In this document: positions 8,690 through 18,040 of the stretch, piece by piece | Layout: each line of letters begins with the position of its first letter | Position numbering within the stretch: the first letter of the stretch is position 1 | From: Actinomycetes bacterium | GTDB lineage: Bacteria > Actinomycetota > Acidimicrobiia > Acidimicrobiales > Microtrichaceae | Assembly (NCBI GenBank): GCA_029782335.1 | Contig: JAKOVA010000245.1 | Location: 32,575-96,574 of the forward strand | Direction of reading: 5' to 3' | Length of the DNA: 64,000 nt | Notes under the pieces: model-generated | What the model saw: the letters and a program-made list of their open reading frames with translations, nothing else | Told to the model about the DNA's origin: nothing | Databases searched by the model: none | Program-made: the position numbers and the translations under genes

Positions 8690-10597
8690 TCAGCGCAGGA
8701 GCGCCTCGTAGGGGCCGAGCACGTCACGCTCGAGAATCGAGCGCACCTGCGGATCGAAGCGCCACGTCGCCGCTCGAGAGACGAGTTCCCGTCGCACGTC
8801 AACCGATGAGTCGGGCCCGGCCGAGCGGGTCGAGTCCAACCAGATCGAGTGCAGCGTGAGCGGGACGGCCAGCTCCGGGTGGCCGAGCTTCGCGACCGGG
8901 CCCGAGGCGAGGTGTGCTGCGTCGAAGACCCACAGCTCGGTTCCGGCGGAGCGTTCGGTGACGTGGTCGCTGTAGACAACGGCGACCACGTATCCGTCGG
9001 TCGAGCCGCTGGCGGTGCCGCGGCGGGGGACGAAGGTGGGCGTCCAGCCAAAGCGGTCACCGGGATAGAAGAACGCGTCGGCGACCGAGCCCGCATCGTG
9101 GTCGATCCGCACCAGCCCTGATGGCACGCCTTCCCACGGCAGTTCCTCATAGGGAACCAGCCGGTAGGGGTGCCGGATGAAGCCGGTGCCCACACGCCGG
9201 ACCGCGAGATCGGTGGGGAAGCCGGAGGTCGCGTGGTACACGTCGCCGAGGGTGTCCTCGGAGTGGAGCGGATTGCGGGCGACCAACCCGCCGGTGCCCC
9301 AGGTGGCGTCGCTGTAGAAAACGTGCTGATCCACGACAGCGCCCCGGCGGGCGTCGATCTCGTAGCGGCCGACGACGCCGATGTCGTAGTTCACCGGGGT
9401 GATGGCGTTGACCAGTTCCTCGCGCACCGGCTCGCCGGTGTGGGGGTGGCGGTCGTACGGCTGGACCCATTCGGCAAAGTCGCTGGCGCTGGTGTGCGCG
9501 CTGTGCACGACCAGCCGATCTGGTGTCGAGTCGTAGTCGACCATGAAGTGGCCCGACTCGCGCGGGATGATCGCTCGTCGCGCCACGACGCCGCCGCGGG
9601 TGGTCCGAATGTCGTCGCGGCTGATGACGTAGAGATACGACTCGGGTCGCGGCACGATCGTCTGGCCGGCTTCCCACGAGTCGGGTGGGTTGAGCAGCTT
9701 TCCGGCCTCGATCGTCCCGGAAGCGTCGAGTACCACGAGGTGGTGTCGCGTCACGCACAGTTGGTGTGCGTTCTGGGTGATCGCGAGCGGCGACCCGTCG
9801 GGCATCGTCACCGGCACCCGCTTGATGGCACCGTGGCCGTCCCAGGCCAACACCTCGAAGTACATCATCCCCGGCAGGGGGACGATCGACAGGGACACGC
9901 CGTAGTACTCGCCGGTGTGACGGTCGTAGGGCGGATGGGCACTCGCGACGCCCATCGGCGCGAGGAACCGATTGATCGGAGGGTCGACCATCGGTCGGTA
10001 GTCGTCGAGTCGGCCCACCGGTGAGAGCGGATCCAAGGTGGCGGGGTCGATCTCCCAGGGTCGGCCGCCGTCGCAGGTGGCGATCAGCCGGTTGCCGTCG
10101 AGGGACACCAGGGCGGTGTTCGCCTGGTTCTGCAGCCCGAGGCGCCCGAGGCGGGTCATCCCTCGGGACTCGAACCGGTAGGGCGTGTCCTCGAACGCGC
10201 GGGCCATGAGATAGTCGGTCGTTCGCAACAGGCGCGAGGTGAGCCGGGGAGTCGGCCCGTCGAGGTCGAGACGCCACACCATGCCGTCGCCGCTGAAGCC
10301 CGCATCACTCGGCAACAGCGACAACGATTGGAACAGGACGTGGCCGGCGAGGTCATCGGGCAAGCGGCCCTCGAGCACCCCGAGTTCGCTCGGCGCGAAC
10401 TCGGTCGTCACCCGGCGGTTGAAGGCCGCCGGAAGTCGGGCCCAACGGTCACGACCACCGAGCGGTGTGGGGAGAGGGTGCGGGCCCGACCCGAACGGAT
10501 CCGGCGGGCTTGCCGGCGCGCACCCCAGCGCAGCACCACCGATCACGATGAGCGCACCACCACTCGCCGCGCCCCTCAGAAAGTCTCGACGATCCAC
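8690..10597 (-). CDS. Tat-exported carotenoid oxygenase family lipoprotein
   Basis: This is a 635-residue second member of the carotenoid oxygenase family. Start GTG 10597 gives a twin-arginine signal (DRRDFLRGAASGG) followed by a lipobox ending at Cys26 (AALGC), so it is probably exported folded and then lipid-anchored. Candidate iron histidines lie in SAHPPYD, QNAHQLCV, VHSAHTS and LTLHSIW. The chain is longer than the cytoplasmic paralogue by about 165 residues. The operator-like site at 10632-10648 is 35 nt upstream. Cleavage outside the cytoplasm, followed by uptake through the ABC importer, would fit the neighbourhood. The assignment to the family is firm; the substrate is not known. 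Confidence 0.88.
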   Translation of the reverse strand: MDRRDFLRGAASGGALIVIGGAALGCAPASPPDPFGSGPHPLPTPLGGRDRWARLPAAFNRRVTTEFAPSELGVLEGRLPDDLAGHVLFQSLSLLPSDAGFSGDGMVWRLDLDGPTPRLTSRLLRTTDYLMARAFEDTPYRFESRGMTRLGRLGLQNQANTALVSLDGNRLIATCDGGRPWEIDPATLDPLSPVGRLDDYRPMVDPPINRFLAPMGVASAHPPYDRHTGEYYGVSLSIVPLPGMMYFEVLAWDGHGAIKRVPVTMPDGSPLAITQNAHQLCVTRHHLVVLDASGTIEAGKLLNPPDSWEAGQTIVPRPESYLYVISRDDIRTTRGGVVARRAIIPRESGHFMVDYDSTPDRLVVHSAHTSASDFAEWVQPYDRHPHTGEPVREELVNAITPVNYDIGVVGRYEIDARRGAVVDQHVFYSDATWGTGGLVARNPLHSEDTLGDVYHATSGFPTDLAVRRVGTGFIRHPYRLVPYEELPWEGVPSGLVRIDHDAGSVADAFFYPGDRFGWTPTFVPRRGTASGSTDGYVVAVVYSDHVTERSAGTELWVFDAAHLASGPVAKLGHPELAVPLTLHSIWLDSTRSAGPDSSVDVRRELVSRAATWRFDPQVRSILERDVLGPYEALLR

Positions 10598-10631
10598 GCG
10601 TCCCCCAGGTTCCGTCGGTACCGCCCGCCCG

Positions 10632-10648
10632 GACTGAACAGTGTATAC
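10632..10648. promoter_or_regulatory. Candidate operator upstream of the exported carotenoid oxygenase
   Basis: GACTGAACAGTGTATAC differs at only 3 of 17 positions from the site in the tetR / oxygenase divergent promoter 5 kb away. It sits 35-51 nt before the GTG of the exported oxygenase, where RNA polymerase would bind. The repetition at a second oxygenase promoter is the main evidence that it is functional. Confidence 0.6.
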
Positions 10649-10737
10649 CTCGGGTCGAGCCGTTACGAAGGGGCAGTCGATCCGGTACGGTCGATCACGC
10701 GAGCCCGACTCCCGACCCCCAGAGAGGAGCATCGCCC

Positions 10738-11073
10738 ATGAATGAAGTCATGCCCGACGGCCTTGAGTACGTCCGCACCACCGACGTGTTCGATCAGGAA
10801 CAGCACCCGGCCGGTCTCTTGCGCGCCCACCGGGTCGCCGAGGGCGTCTGGGGTCGCCTGCTCGTCCACACCGGCGGGGTCCGCTTCGTTTTCGAGGACG
10901 ACACTGACCATCCCATCGACGTGACGGCCGGCGGCACTCAGGTGATCCCACCGGGTCGCGAGCACCACGTCGAGTTCGTCGGGCCGGCAACCTTCGCCAT
11001 CGAGTTCCACCGTGAGCCCCGACAGGCGACGCCGACCCCCGGCGACGAGAGCACCGGCCTCGCTGAGACCTGA
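10738..11073 (+). CDS. DUF1971 / TehB-YeaR-like small protein
   Basis: This 111-residue protein has the DUF1971 pattern seen in YeaR and the N terminus of some TehB proteins: MPDGLEYVRTTDVF, then LLRAHRVAEGVWGRLLVHTGGVRFVFED and IPPGREHHVEF. The fold is a small beta-sandwich. The role is unclear; family members are linked to tellurite or nitrite stress. ATG 10738 follows an AGAGAGGAG ribosome-binding site. It is divergent from the exported oxygenase and ends 5 bp before the WS/DGAT gene, so it is probably co-transcribed with that gene. Confidence 0.75.
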   Translation: MNEVMPDGLEYVRTTDVFDQEQHPAGLLRAHRVAEGVWGRLLVHTGGVRFVFEDDTDHPIDVTAGGTQVIPPGREHHVEFVGPATFAIEFHREPRQATPTPGDESTGLAET

Positions 11074-11078
11074 TCCGC

Positions 11079-12500
11079 GTGGAGCGCCTCACCGCAGCCG
11101 ACTCGTGGTACCTCCAGGTCGAGTCACCCACCGTGCCCATGCACGTGGCGGGCGTGATGATCCTCGAGCCGAAGACCGCTGGCAGGCGTCTCACCCCCAC
11201 ACGCCTGCGCGACCACATCGCCCGCGGGTTCGCCACCATCCCGTCGCTGCGCCGGCGGCTCGTTGAGGTTCCGTTCGGGATCGACCATCCCGTGTGGGTC
11301 GAGGACCCCGATTTCGACCTCGACCACCATCTCTCACGTCACATCCTCGGCCGGCCGGGCGAGCCCGCGGATCTCGACACGTTCGTCGGCCGCTTCCTCT
11401 CTCCGCTGCTCGACCGCTCGAAACCCCTGTGGCAGATGGCGCTGGTGGAGGGCCTCGAGGGCAAGCGGATCGCGATCGTCGTCAAGTTGCACCATTGCCT
11501 CGTCGACGGGGCGAGCGGCCTCGCGATCCTCGGCGAGCTGATCGATCTGACCGCGGAGGAGACGGCGAGCACATCCCGACCCTCGGACACGCCCGAGCGA
11601 GCCGAGCGAGCCGAGCGAGTCCCGGGTCGCACCGAACTCGTCACCGGAGCGCTGTGGAATCGAGCGATCACCCCGATGCGTCCGCTTCGAGCGGCGGCAC
11701 ACGTTGCGTCGTCGATCGCGAACCTCGCAACCACCGCAACTGCCCGCCGACGCTCTGGGGCGACGCCTTCCGCACGTCCCCTCGATGCTCCCCGAACACC
11801 CCTCAACGGGGTCCTGACAACTCGTCGGGCCACCTCGTTCACCCAGCTTCCCCTCGACGACTTCAAGCGCGTCCGAACGGCCTTCGGGGCGACGGTCAAC
11901 GACGTCGTGCTCGCCGTGTGCAGCGGGGCGCTCCGCGAGTATCTCGACGCGCGCGGTGCGCTTCCGGACCGACCCCTCGTGTGCTCGGTGCCGGTCTCCA
12001 CCCACGGCCACGACGACGCGGACCGCTCGACGAATCAGGTGTCGAGCCTGTTCGTCCACCTCCCCGTGCACCTCGCGGACCCTCTCGATCGACTCGCCGC
12101 GGTCCACGAAACGGCAGAGGGCGCAAAGCAGTACCACGCAGCGCTCGGGGGCAGCATTCTGGGTGATGCGGTCGAGATGATTCCGACGACCCTGCTGCGT
12201 CTCGGAAGTCGCGCCTATGGCCGCAGCCACCTCCCGTCGCTGCTGCCGCCGATCCAGAACCTGATCGTCTCCAATGTGGTGGGCCCACCGAGCCCCCTCT
12301 ACATCGCGGGTGCGGAGGTCGTCGGCCTGTTCCCGGTCGGCCTCCTCACCGAGGGAACCGGCTTGAACATCACGGTGTTCTCGAGCAACGGCGTGTTGAA
12401 CGTCGGGCTGCTGGCGTGCCCCGATCTCCTCGATGACCTCGGCGAGTTGGTCTCGGGGATTCGGCGCAGCCTCGAGGAGTTGCTCGCGCTCGCCGCTTGA
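11079..12500 (+). CDS. Wax ester synthase / diacylglycerol acyltransferase (WS/DGAT) family
   Basis: This 473-residue acyltransferase transfers acyl groups from acyl-CoA to diacylglycerol or a fatty alcohol, making triacylglycerol or wax ester at the inner membrane face. The catalytic HHxxxDG motif is present as HHCLVDG near residues 138-144. The N terminus MERLTAADSWYLQVE, PLWQMALVEGL, NDVVLAVCSGALREYL and the C-terminal IVSNVVGPPSPLYIAGA are family hallmarks. The GTG start lies 5 bp after the DUF1971 gene. Such enzymes are common in oleaginous actinobacteria and mycobacteria. A short Glu/Arg repeat (residues about 167-185) is a linker peculiarity. Confidence 0.92.
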   Translation: MERLTAADSWYLQVESPTVPMHVAGVMILEPKTAGRRLTPTRLRDHIARGFATIPSLRRRLVEVPFGIDHPVWVEDPDFDLDHHLSRHILGRPGEPADLDTFVGRFLSPLLDRSKPLWQMALVEGLEGKRIAIVVKLHHCLVDGASGLAILGELIDLTAEETASTSRPSDTPERAERAERVPGRTELVTGALWNRAITPMRPLRAAAHVASSIANLATTATARRRSGATPSARPLDAPRTPLNGVLTTRRATSFTQLPLDDFKRVRTAFGATVNDVVLAVCSGALREYLDARGALPDRPLVCSVPVSTHGHDDADRSTNQVSSLFVHLPVHLADPLDRLAAVHETAEGAKQYHAALGGSILGDAVEMIPTTLLRLGSRAYGRSHLPSLLPPIQNLIVSNVVGPPSPLYIAGAEVVGLFPVGLLTEGTGLNITVFSSNGVLNVGLLACPDLLDDLGELVSGIRRSLEELLALAA

Positions 12501-12572
12501 TCGCGAGGCATTGCGGTCGATGGAACCCTGATCGACGTGCCGCCCCGTCGGCCGGATCGCCGGAGGTCTCCT

Positions 12573-14093
12573 GTGGCCGAGCCGCTCAGTGCACCGACTC
12601 GTTTCGAGAACCCTGTGGACGCCCAGGGTCACGTGATGCGGCCGGTCGACCCTCACGTTGTGGTGCTCGTCGGCGCTACCGGTGACCTCGCCCGCAGGAA
12701 ACTGCTGCCAGGACTGTTCCACCTCGCTGAGGTGGGGTTGTTGTCGTCGTTCCACATCGTCGGAACCTCCCTGGAGGACCTCGACGACGAGGACTTCCGG
12801 CAACTGACGCTCGCGGCGTGCCGGGAGTACGCCCGTCGCCCACCCGACGAGTCGGCGTGGCGGCACTTCGCGCAACGGCTCCGATACGTGCGTCAGAGCG
12901 ATGGCCCTGCGGCGCTCGCGGCCGCGGTGCATGACGCGGAGGACGATCTCGGCGTCGACGCGCGCCGCCTCCACTACGTGTCGGTTCCGCCGTTCGCAGC
13001 CCCGGACGTGATCCGCACCCTCGGCGCGGCCGGATTGGCAGAGCGCGCACGGGTGGTGCTCGAGAAGCCCTTCGGCACCGATCTCGACAGTGCACAGAAG
13101 CTCAACCTGATCATCCACGAGGTGTTCGAAGAAGACCAGGTGTTCCGCATCGACCACTTCCTCGGCAAGGAAGCGGCCCTCAACATTCTCGCGTTCCGCT
13201 TCGCGAACGGGCTCTTCGAGCCCATCTGGAACCGCCAGATGATCTCCCACGTGCAGATCGACGTCCCCGAGACGCTCTCGGTCGGCAACCGGGCAGCGTT
13301 CTACGAGTCGGCGGGGGCGTTCCGCGACATGGTCGTCACACACCTCATGCAGATCCTTGCGTTCGTGGCAATGGAACCACCGACGGCCCTCGAGCCGTTC
13401 GCGATCAACGAGGAGAAGAACAAGGTCTTCCGCTCGATGCTGCCACTACGGCCCGATCACGTGGTCCGTGGCCAGTACGAGGGGTACTGCGACATCGACG
13501 GCGTCGATCCGGACAGCCAGACCGACACCTTTGTGGCGCTGCGTTGCGAGATCGACAACTGGCGATGGGCGGGGGTGCCGTTCTTCCTGCGCACCGGCAA
13601 GCACATGGCCGAAGGCGCCCGGATCGTGTCGATCGCGTTCCGTGAGCCGCCACGCTCGATGTTCCCGGGTGCGTCGGGCGTCGGGATGAAGGGGCCCGAC
13701 CACCTCACCTTCGACCTGGCCGAGTCGGCGAAGATGTCACTGTCGTTCTACGGGAAACGGCCCGGCCCCGGCATGGTTCTCGACAAGCTGAGCCTCCAGT
13801 TCGCCCTCTCGGAGACGGCGGCGGCCGGTGACGTTCTCGAAGCGTACGAGCGGCTCATCCTCGATGCGATGCACGGCGACCACACGCTGTTCACGAATGC
13901 GGCCGGCATCGAGCGACTCTGGGAGGTCGCCGCGCCGCTGCTCGCAGACCCGCCGGAGGTGCACCTCTACAAGCGGGGCTCGTGGGGTCCACGAGCGATG
14001 CACGGGCTCATCCAGCCGTTCGGCTGGCGCCTTCCCTTCGAGCGCGCCTGGCGTGAGGCCCCGCACGACGACGCGGCGCACCCGGCGACCTGA
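12573..14093 (+). CDS. zwf: Glucose-6-phosphate 1-dehydrogenase
   Basis: This 506-residue enzyme oxidises glucose 6-phosphate to 6-phosphogluconolactone with reduction of NAD(P)+, the first step of the oxidative pentose phosphate pathway. The nucleotide-binding loop GATGDLARRKLLPGLF is near residues 33-48. The active-site signature RIDHFLGKE contains the catalytic His. The C-terminal TFVALRCEIDNWRWAGVPFFLRTGK segment is typical. GTG 12573 is preferred because CGGAGG precedes it by 7 nt. No tal, gnd or opcA gene adjoins it, so the gene stands alone between the WS/DGAT gene and the convergent copper ATPase. Confidence 0.95.
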   Translation: MAEPLSAPTRFENPVDAQGHVMRPVDPHVVVLVGATGDLARRKLLPGLFHLAEVGLLSSFHIVGTSLEDLDDEDFRQLTLAACREYARRPPDESAWRHFAQRLRYVRQSDGPAALAAAVHDAEDDLGVDARRLHYVSVPPFAAPDVIRTLGAAGLAERARVVLEKPFGTDLDSAQKLNLIIHEVFEEDQVFRIDHFLGKEAALNILAFRFANGLFEPIWNRQMISHVQIDVPETLSVGNRAAFYESAGAFRDMVVTHLMQILAFVAMEPPTALEPFAINEEKNKVFRSMLPLRPDHVVRGQYEGYCDIDGVDPDSQTDTFVALRCEIDNWRWAGVPFFLRTGKHMAEGARIVSIAFREPPRSMFPGASGVGMKGPDHLTFDLAESAKMSLSFYGKRPGPGMVLDKLSLQFALSETAAAGDVLEAYERLILDAMHGDHTLFTNAAGIERLWEVAAPLLADPPEVHLYKRGSWGPRAMHGLIQPFGWRLPFERAWREAPHDDAAHPAT

Positions 14094-14148
14094 TGGTCCC
14101 ACGCGCCAGCGTGACGCCGCGACGCTCGTCACCCCAGCGCGCGGCGCC

Positions 14149-16437
14149 CTACGTCGGAAGGGGAGCGAAGCGCCGGAGGCGCAGGCTGTTGGTCACCACG
14201 AACACCGACGAGAAGGCCATCGCCGCACCGGCGAGCATCGGGTTGAGGAGACCGGCTGCGGCGAGCGGGAGGGCCGCCACGTTGTAGGCGAAGGCCCAGA
14301 ACAGGTTGCCCTTGATGGTCGCGAGGGTCCGCCGAGCGAGGCGGATGGCGTCGGCGGCAACCCGAAGGTCTCCGCGGACGAGAGTGAGGTCGGCCGCTTC
14401 GATCGCGACGTCGGTGCCCGTGCCCATCGCCAGGCCGAGGTCGGCCTGGGCCAGCGCCGCAGCGTCGTTCACGCCGTCGCCGACCATCGCGACGGTCCGA
14501 CCGTCGTCTTGGAGGCGCTTGATGACCGCGACCTTGTCGGCGGGGAGCACTTCGGCGATCACCGACTCGGCATCGATTCCGACCGCATCGGCGACCGTCG
14601 CGGCGACCGCCGCGTTGTCGCCCGTGAGCAACATCGGTGTCAGCCCGAGCGCACGGAAGCGCGTGATCGCCTCAGCGGAGCCGTCCTTGAGGGCATCGGC
14701 CACCACGAGCACGCCGCGGGCCGCGCCGTCCCAGCCGACGGCGACCGCCGTCCACCCGCGGCCGGCGGCGTCGCTCATCGCGGTGGACAGTTCTGGTCCG
14801 AGGTGCTGGGACCAGTCCGCCAACAGCCGGGCACGGCCGACGACGACCGCGTGGGTCTGGTCGCCGTCGCGGACCATGCCCTGGACGCCGAGGCCCTCGA
14901 CATTGGCGAAGTCGACCACCGTTGCGAGCTCTCCGACCCGCTCCGCGGCTCCCGCGGCGATGGCCGCCGCGATGGGGTGCTCGGAGGCGCCCTCGATCGC
15001 TCCCGCAATGCGGAGGAGCTGGGCCTCGTTCTCCCCGTCGGCGGCGACGACCTCGACGAGGGTCATCTTGCCGGTCGTGACCGTGCCGGTCTTGTCCAAG
15101 ACGATGGTGTCGACACGCCGCGTTGATTCGAGGACTTCGGGGCCTTTGATCAGGATGCCCAGTTGCGCACCGCGACCGGTGCCGACGAGCAGTGCCGTCG
15201 GCGTCGCCAGACCGAGCGCGCACGGGCACGCGATGATCAGCACCGCGACGGCGGCGGTGAACGCGGCGGATGGCCCGTCGCCACGAATCATCCAATAGGC
15301 GAAGGTCGCGACGGCGAGGATCAGCACGATCGGCACGAAGACGCCGGAGATGCGGTCGGCGAGGCGCTGCACCTGCGCCTTTCCGCTCTGAGCGTCTTCC
15401 ACCAGGCGCGCCATCTGGGCGAGTTGTGTGTCGGCTCCGACCCGTGTCGCTTCGACCACGAGGCGACCGCCGGCGTTCACGGTTGCTCCCACCACGGGAT
15501 CACCTGATCCGACCTCGACGGGAACCGACTCGCCGGTGACCATCGACATGTCGAGCGCAGAGGTGCCCTCGATGACGGTGCCGTCGGTGGCGACCTTCTC
15601 GCCGGGACGGACGACGAAGTGATCGCCGACCGCGAGTTGATCGACGGGGATCCGTTCCTCACGGTCACCCCGCAGCACGGAGACCTCTTTGGCGCCGAGT
15701 TCGAGCAGGGCGCGCAGCGCTGCGCCCGCCCGGCGCTTCGAGCGCACTTCCAGGTAGCGGCCGGCCAGGATGAACGTGGTCACCCCTGCCGCCGCCTCGA
15801 GGTAGATGTTCGCCGAGCCGTGGGTCCGCTCGACGGTGAACTCGAACGCGTGGGTCATGCCCGGCTCGCCCGCCATTCCGAAGAACAGCGCGTAGATCGA
15901 CCATCCGAACGCGGCCAGGGTGCCGATCGAGATCAGGGCGTCCATCGTCGTGGTGCCGTGACGCAGGTTCGTCCAGGCGGCACGGTGGAACGGCAGCGCC
16001 CCCCACACGACGACGGGCGCGGCGAGGGTCAGCGACAACCACTGCCAGTGACGGAACTGAAGCGGCGGCACCATCGCCATCGCGACCACCGGCGCGCTCA
16101 GGAGCGCTGAGACGACCAGCCGCTCGCGCAGGGAGCGAAGCTCGTGATCCTCCGCGGCACCGTGCTCGTCAGTTGCCGCAACAGGGGTGGGAGCCGGCAG
16201 CGTTGCCGAATAGCCCGCCTGCGCCACGGTGTCGAGCAGCGCCTCCGGTGTCACCGCAGGGGAGAAGGTGACCTTCGCCTTTTCGGTGGCGTAGTTCACG
16301 CTCGCGGTCACCCCGTCGAGCTTGTTGAGCTTCCGCTCGATCCGATTGGCGCACGACGCGCACGTCATGCCCGAGATGGCGAGTTCGATCTCCCGGGGTT
16401 GGTCGGTGAGCGTCGGGTCGTGCTCGGTCGTGCTCAT
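14149..16437 (-). CDS. copA: Copper-translocating P1B-type ATPase
   Basis: This 762-residue pump exports Cu(I) from the cytoplasm. It has one N-terminal heavy-metal-associated domain (GMTCASC, about residues 20-26), the membrane CPC motif ([15 protein letters not shown]), the phosphorylation site [10 protein letters not shown], the SEHPIA nucleotide-domain motif and the hinge [10 protein letters not shown]. The ATG at 16437 overlaps the copZ stop by 4 bp. It is the third gene of csoR-copZ-copA, and the CsoR operator before csoR should induce it when copper rises. CPC with a single CxxC domain agrees with copper(I), not zinc. Confidence 0.95.
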   Translation of the reverse strand: MSTTEHDPTLTDQPREIELAISGMTCASCANRIERKLNKLDGVTASVNYATEKAKVTFSPAVTPEALLDTVAQAGYSATLPAPTPVAATDEHGAAEDHELRSLRERLVVSALLSAPVVAMAMVPPLQFRHWQWLSLTLAAPVVVWGALPFHRAAWTNLRHGTTTMDALISIGTLAAFGWSIYALFFGMAGEPGMTHAFEFTVERTHGSANIYLEAAAGVTTFILAGRYLEVRSKRRAGAALRALLELGAKEVSVLRGDREERIPVDQLAVGDHFVVRPGEKVATDGTVIEGTSALDMSMVTGESVPVEVGSGDPVVGATVNAGGRLVVEATRVGADTQLAQMARLVEDAQSGKAQVQRLADRISGVFVPIVLILAVATFAYWMIRGDGPSAAFTAAVAVLIIACPCALGLATPTALLVGTGRGAQLGILIKGPEVLESTRRVDTIVLDKTGTVTTGKMTLVEVVAADGENEAQLLRIAGAIEGASEHPIAAAIAAGAAERVGELATVVDFANVEGLGVQGMVRDGDQTHAVVVGRARLLADWSQHLGPELSTAMSDAAGRGWTAVAVGWDGAARGVLVVADALKDGSAEAITRFRALGLTPMLLTGDNAAVAATVADAVGIDAESVIAEVLPADKVAVIKRLQDDGRTVAMVGDGVNDAAALAQADLGLAMGTGTDVAIEAADLTLVRGDLRVAADAIRLARRTLATIKGNLFWAFAYNVAALPLAAAGLLNPMLAGAAMAFSSVFVVTNSLRLRRFAPLPT

Positions 16438-16640
16438 GTCGTCTGGTATCCGGCTTCGGCGACCGCGGCACGGATCGCCGCGTCTTCGACGGGTCCGTCG
16501 GAGGTGACCGTCATGCGGCCGGAGGCCAAGTCGACATCGACGCCGGTCACGCCCGCGACCTCGCCGACTTCCTCGGTGACCGATGCGACGCAGTGGCCGC
16601 AGGTCATGCCGACAACGGTGTAGGTGGTGGTCTCGCTCAT
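16434..16640 (-). CDS. copZ: Copper chaperone, heavy-metal-associated domain protein (CopZ)
   Basis: This 68-residue ferredoxin-like metallochaperone has the Cu(I)-binding GMTCGHC motif (Cys14, Cys17) after the first strand. It would hand copper to the N-terminal domain of the CopA encoded directly downstream; the two genes overlap by 4 bp. The 53-bp gap to csoR contains nothing obvious. Its length is normal for CopZ. Confidence 0.93.
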   Translation of the reverse strand: MSETTTYTVVGMTCGHCVASVTEEVGEVAGVTGVDVDLASGRMTVTSDGPVEDAAIRAAVAEAGYQTT

Positions 16641-16693
16641 TTGGGTGCTCCGTTTCGGTTGCTGGGGTTTGGTCGGTGGGAGGGTGGGGGACC

Positions 16694-16996
16694 TCAGGAA
16701 CGAACGAGACGGCCGATGGCGTCGGTCGCCTCCTTGAGCTTCGCTGCGCCTTCTGGGCCGCCCGCGGCGACCGCGTTCGCAACGCAGTGCCCGAGGTGTT
16801 CCTCGAGGAGGCCCAGGGAGACGGCCTGGAGCGCCTTGGTCATCGCGGAGACCTGCGTGAGGATGTCGATGCAGTACTGCTCCTCATCGACCATCCGCTG
16901 GAGGCCTCGCGCCTGACCTTCGATGCGCCGCAGCCGCTTGAGGTAGTCCTCCTTGCGGCTGAGGTAGCCAGGAGTCGCGTGGTGAGCTTGCTCCAT
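16694..16996 (-). CDS. csoR: CsoR family copper-sensing repressor
   Basis: This 100-residue all-helical repressor releases DNA when it binds Cu(I). The trigonal copper ligands are present as Cys42 (QYCIDIL), His67 and Cys71 (EHLGHC), which separates it from formaldehyde (FrmR) and nickel (RcnR) relatives. ATG 16996 is chosen over ATG 17002 because AGGGGGG on the minus strand sits about 9 nt before it. It leads the csoR-copZ-copA operon and should be autoregulated through the palindrome overlapping its own ribosome-binding site. Confidence 0.93.
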   Translation of the reverse strand: MEQAHHATPGYLSRKEDYLKRLRRIEGQARGLQRMVDEEQYCIDILTQVSAMTKALQAVSLGLLEEHLGHCVANAVAAGGPEGAAKLKEATDAIGRLVRS

Positions 16997-17000
16997 TACC

Positions 17001-17017
17001 ATACCCCCCTAGGGTAT
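17001..17017. promoter_or_regulatory. CsoR operator overlapping the csoR ribosome-binding site
   Basis: ATACCCCCCTAGGGTAT has perfect ATACCC / GGGTAT arms and the G/C-tract layout of known actinobacterial CsoR operators. It ends 4 nt before the csoR ATG, so the bound protein would cover the transcription start or the leader. The minus-strand G run doubles as the Shine-Dalgarno sequence. Confidence 0.8.
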
Positions 17018-17121
17018 CACGAGACCTCCAGGTCTACAAGGGGGGCAGGGTGGGAACGACCAACCCGGCACCGATTGTCGGGGTGCCCCTCCATCCGGAG
17101 GTCGAAACAAGGAGGTCGGCG

Positions 17122-18030
17122 ATGAAGCGAGTGTTGGTTGGCATCGATGGTTCGGAGACGGCAGCAGCCGCTGCCGCATGGGCTGCCCGTCTGACCCGAG
17201 CCACCGGCGCAGAACTCATCGCTGCGACCGCGTGGCGACCGTCACAGTCCGAGGCAGCTCCCGAGGAGATGGAACTGCTTCGAGACGACACGGCCTCACG
17301 ACTGGCGGGGGAATGGACCGAGCCGATCCGCCAAGAGGGTGTCGAAGCACGAACGACGGTGTTGAACGGCAATCCCGACCGACTGCTCGCCGCAGCCCTC
17401 GACGACGACGTCGACCTGATCGTCATCGGGACCCACGGCCATAGCGGTGTTGCGCCGTTGAAGTTCGGCAGCAACGCCCACCACCTCGCGCACTACACGC
17501 GTCGGCCGCTGGCCCTCATCCCGAACTCGAGTGCCGCCGGCGGCGAGCCGATTCGCAAGATCGTCGTGTGCGTCGACGGGTCACCGGGCTCGACCGCCGC
17601 GGTGCAGTTCTGTGCAGACGTGGCACCGGGCTTGGGCGCGACCGTGACCGCAGTGGCCTCAGAGGAACCCTTCCTCGAGTGGGTCCGCGAGAGCGACCCC
17701 AGAAGCTGGCGCAGCTACCTGGAATCCGAGGCCGAGGAGTGGTCACAGCCGATTCGTGACGCCGGCGTCGAGGTCGAGGTGGTCGTCCGCCGCGACCTCC
17801 ACCCGTCCCACGCGTTGCTCGAGGCGGCGGCCGACGCGCAGCTGCTCGTCGTCGGAACCGCAGGGCTGAGCTCGGTGCTCGGCGTGCGTATCGGCGGCAC
17901 TGCGATGCAGGTCATCGACAGCGCGAACGTGCCGGTGGTCATGGTTCCGCCCACCGATCCTGGAGGGACCCGCACCGGGCCGCTCGACCACACCACCGAC
18001 CAGCACGACGACGCAGCAACGAACGCCTGA
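17122..18030 (+). CDS. Tandem universal stress protein (UspA domains)
   Basis: This 302-residue cytoplasmic protein has two UspA domains. The first starts KRVLVGIDGSETAAAAAAWA and carries the ATP-binding pattern IGTHGHSG followed by a G-S pair. The second starts RKIVVCVDGSPGS and has VVGTAGLSS in the equivalent loop, less canonical. Start ATG 17122 follows AAGGAGG by 6 nt. An in-frame GTG 72 bp upstream is less likely. It is divergent from the copper operon and lies 10 bp before a NuoF-like gene, implying co-transcription in a redox or stress context. Such double-domain proteins are typical of actinobacterial dormancy regulons. Confidence 0.88.
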   Translation: MKRVLVGIDGSETAAAAAAWAARLTRATGAELIAATAWRPSQSEAAPEEMELLRDDTASRLAGEWTEPIRQEGVEARTTVLNGNPDRLLAAALDDDVDLIVIGTHGHSGVAPLKFGSNAHHLAHYTRRPLALIPNSSAAGGEPIRKIVVCVDGSPGSTAAVQFCADVAPGLGATVTAVASEEPFLEWVRESDPRSWRSYLESEAEEWSQPIRDAGVEVEVVVRRDLHPSHALLEAAADAQLLVVGTAGLSSVLGVRIGGTAMQVIDSANVPVVMVPPTDPGGTRTGPLDHTTDQHDDAATNA

Positions 18031-18040
18031 GGAGCACGTG

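Noticed and set aside
11334..13343. 669-codon open frame on the minus strand
   Set aside because: It lies antisense to the WS/DGAT and zwf genes, which have full catalytic motifs; its product is Arg/Glu-rich without a domain.
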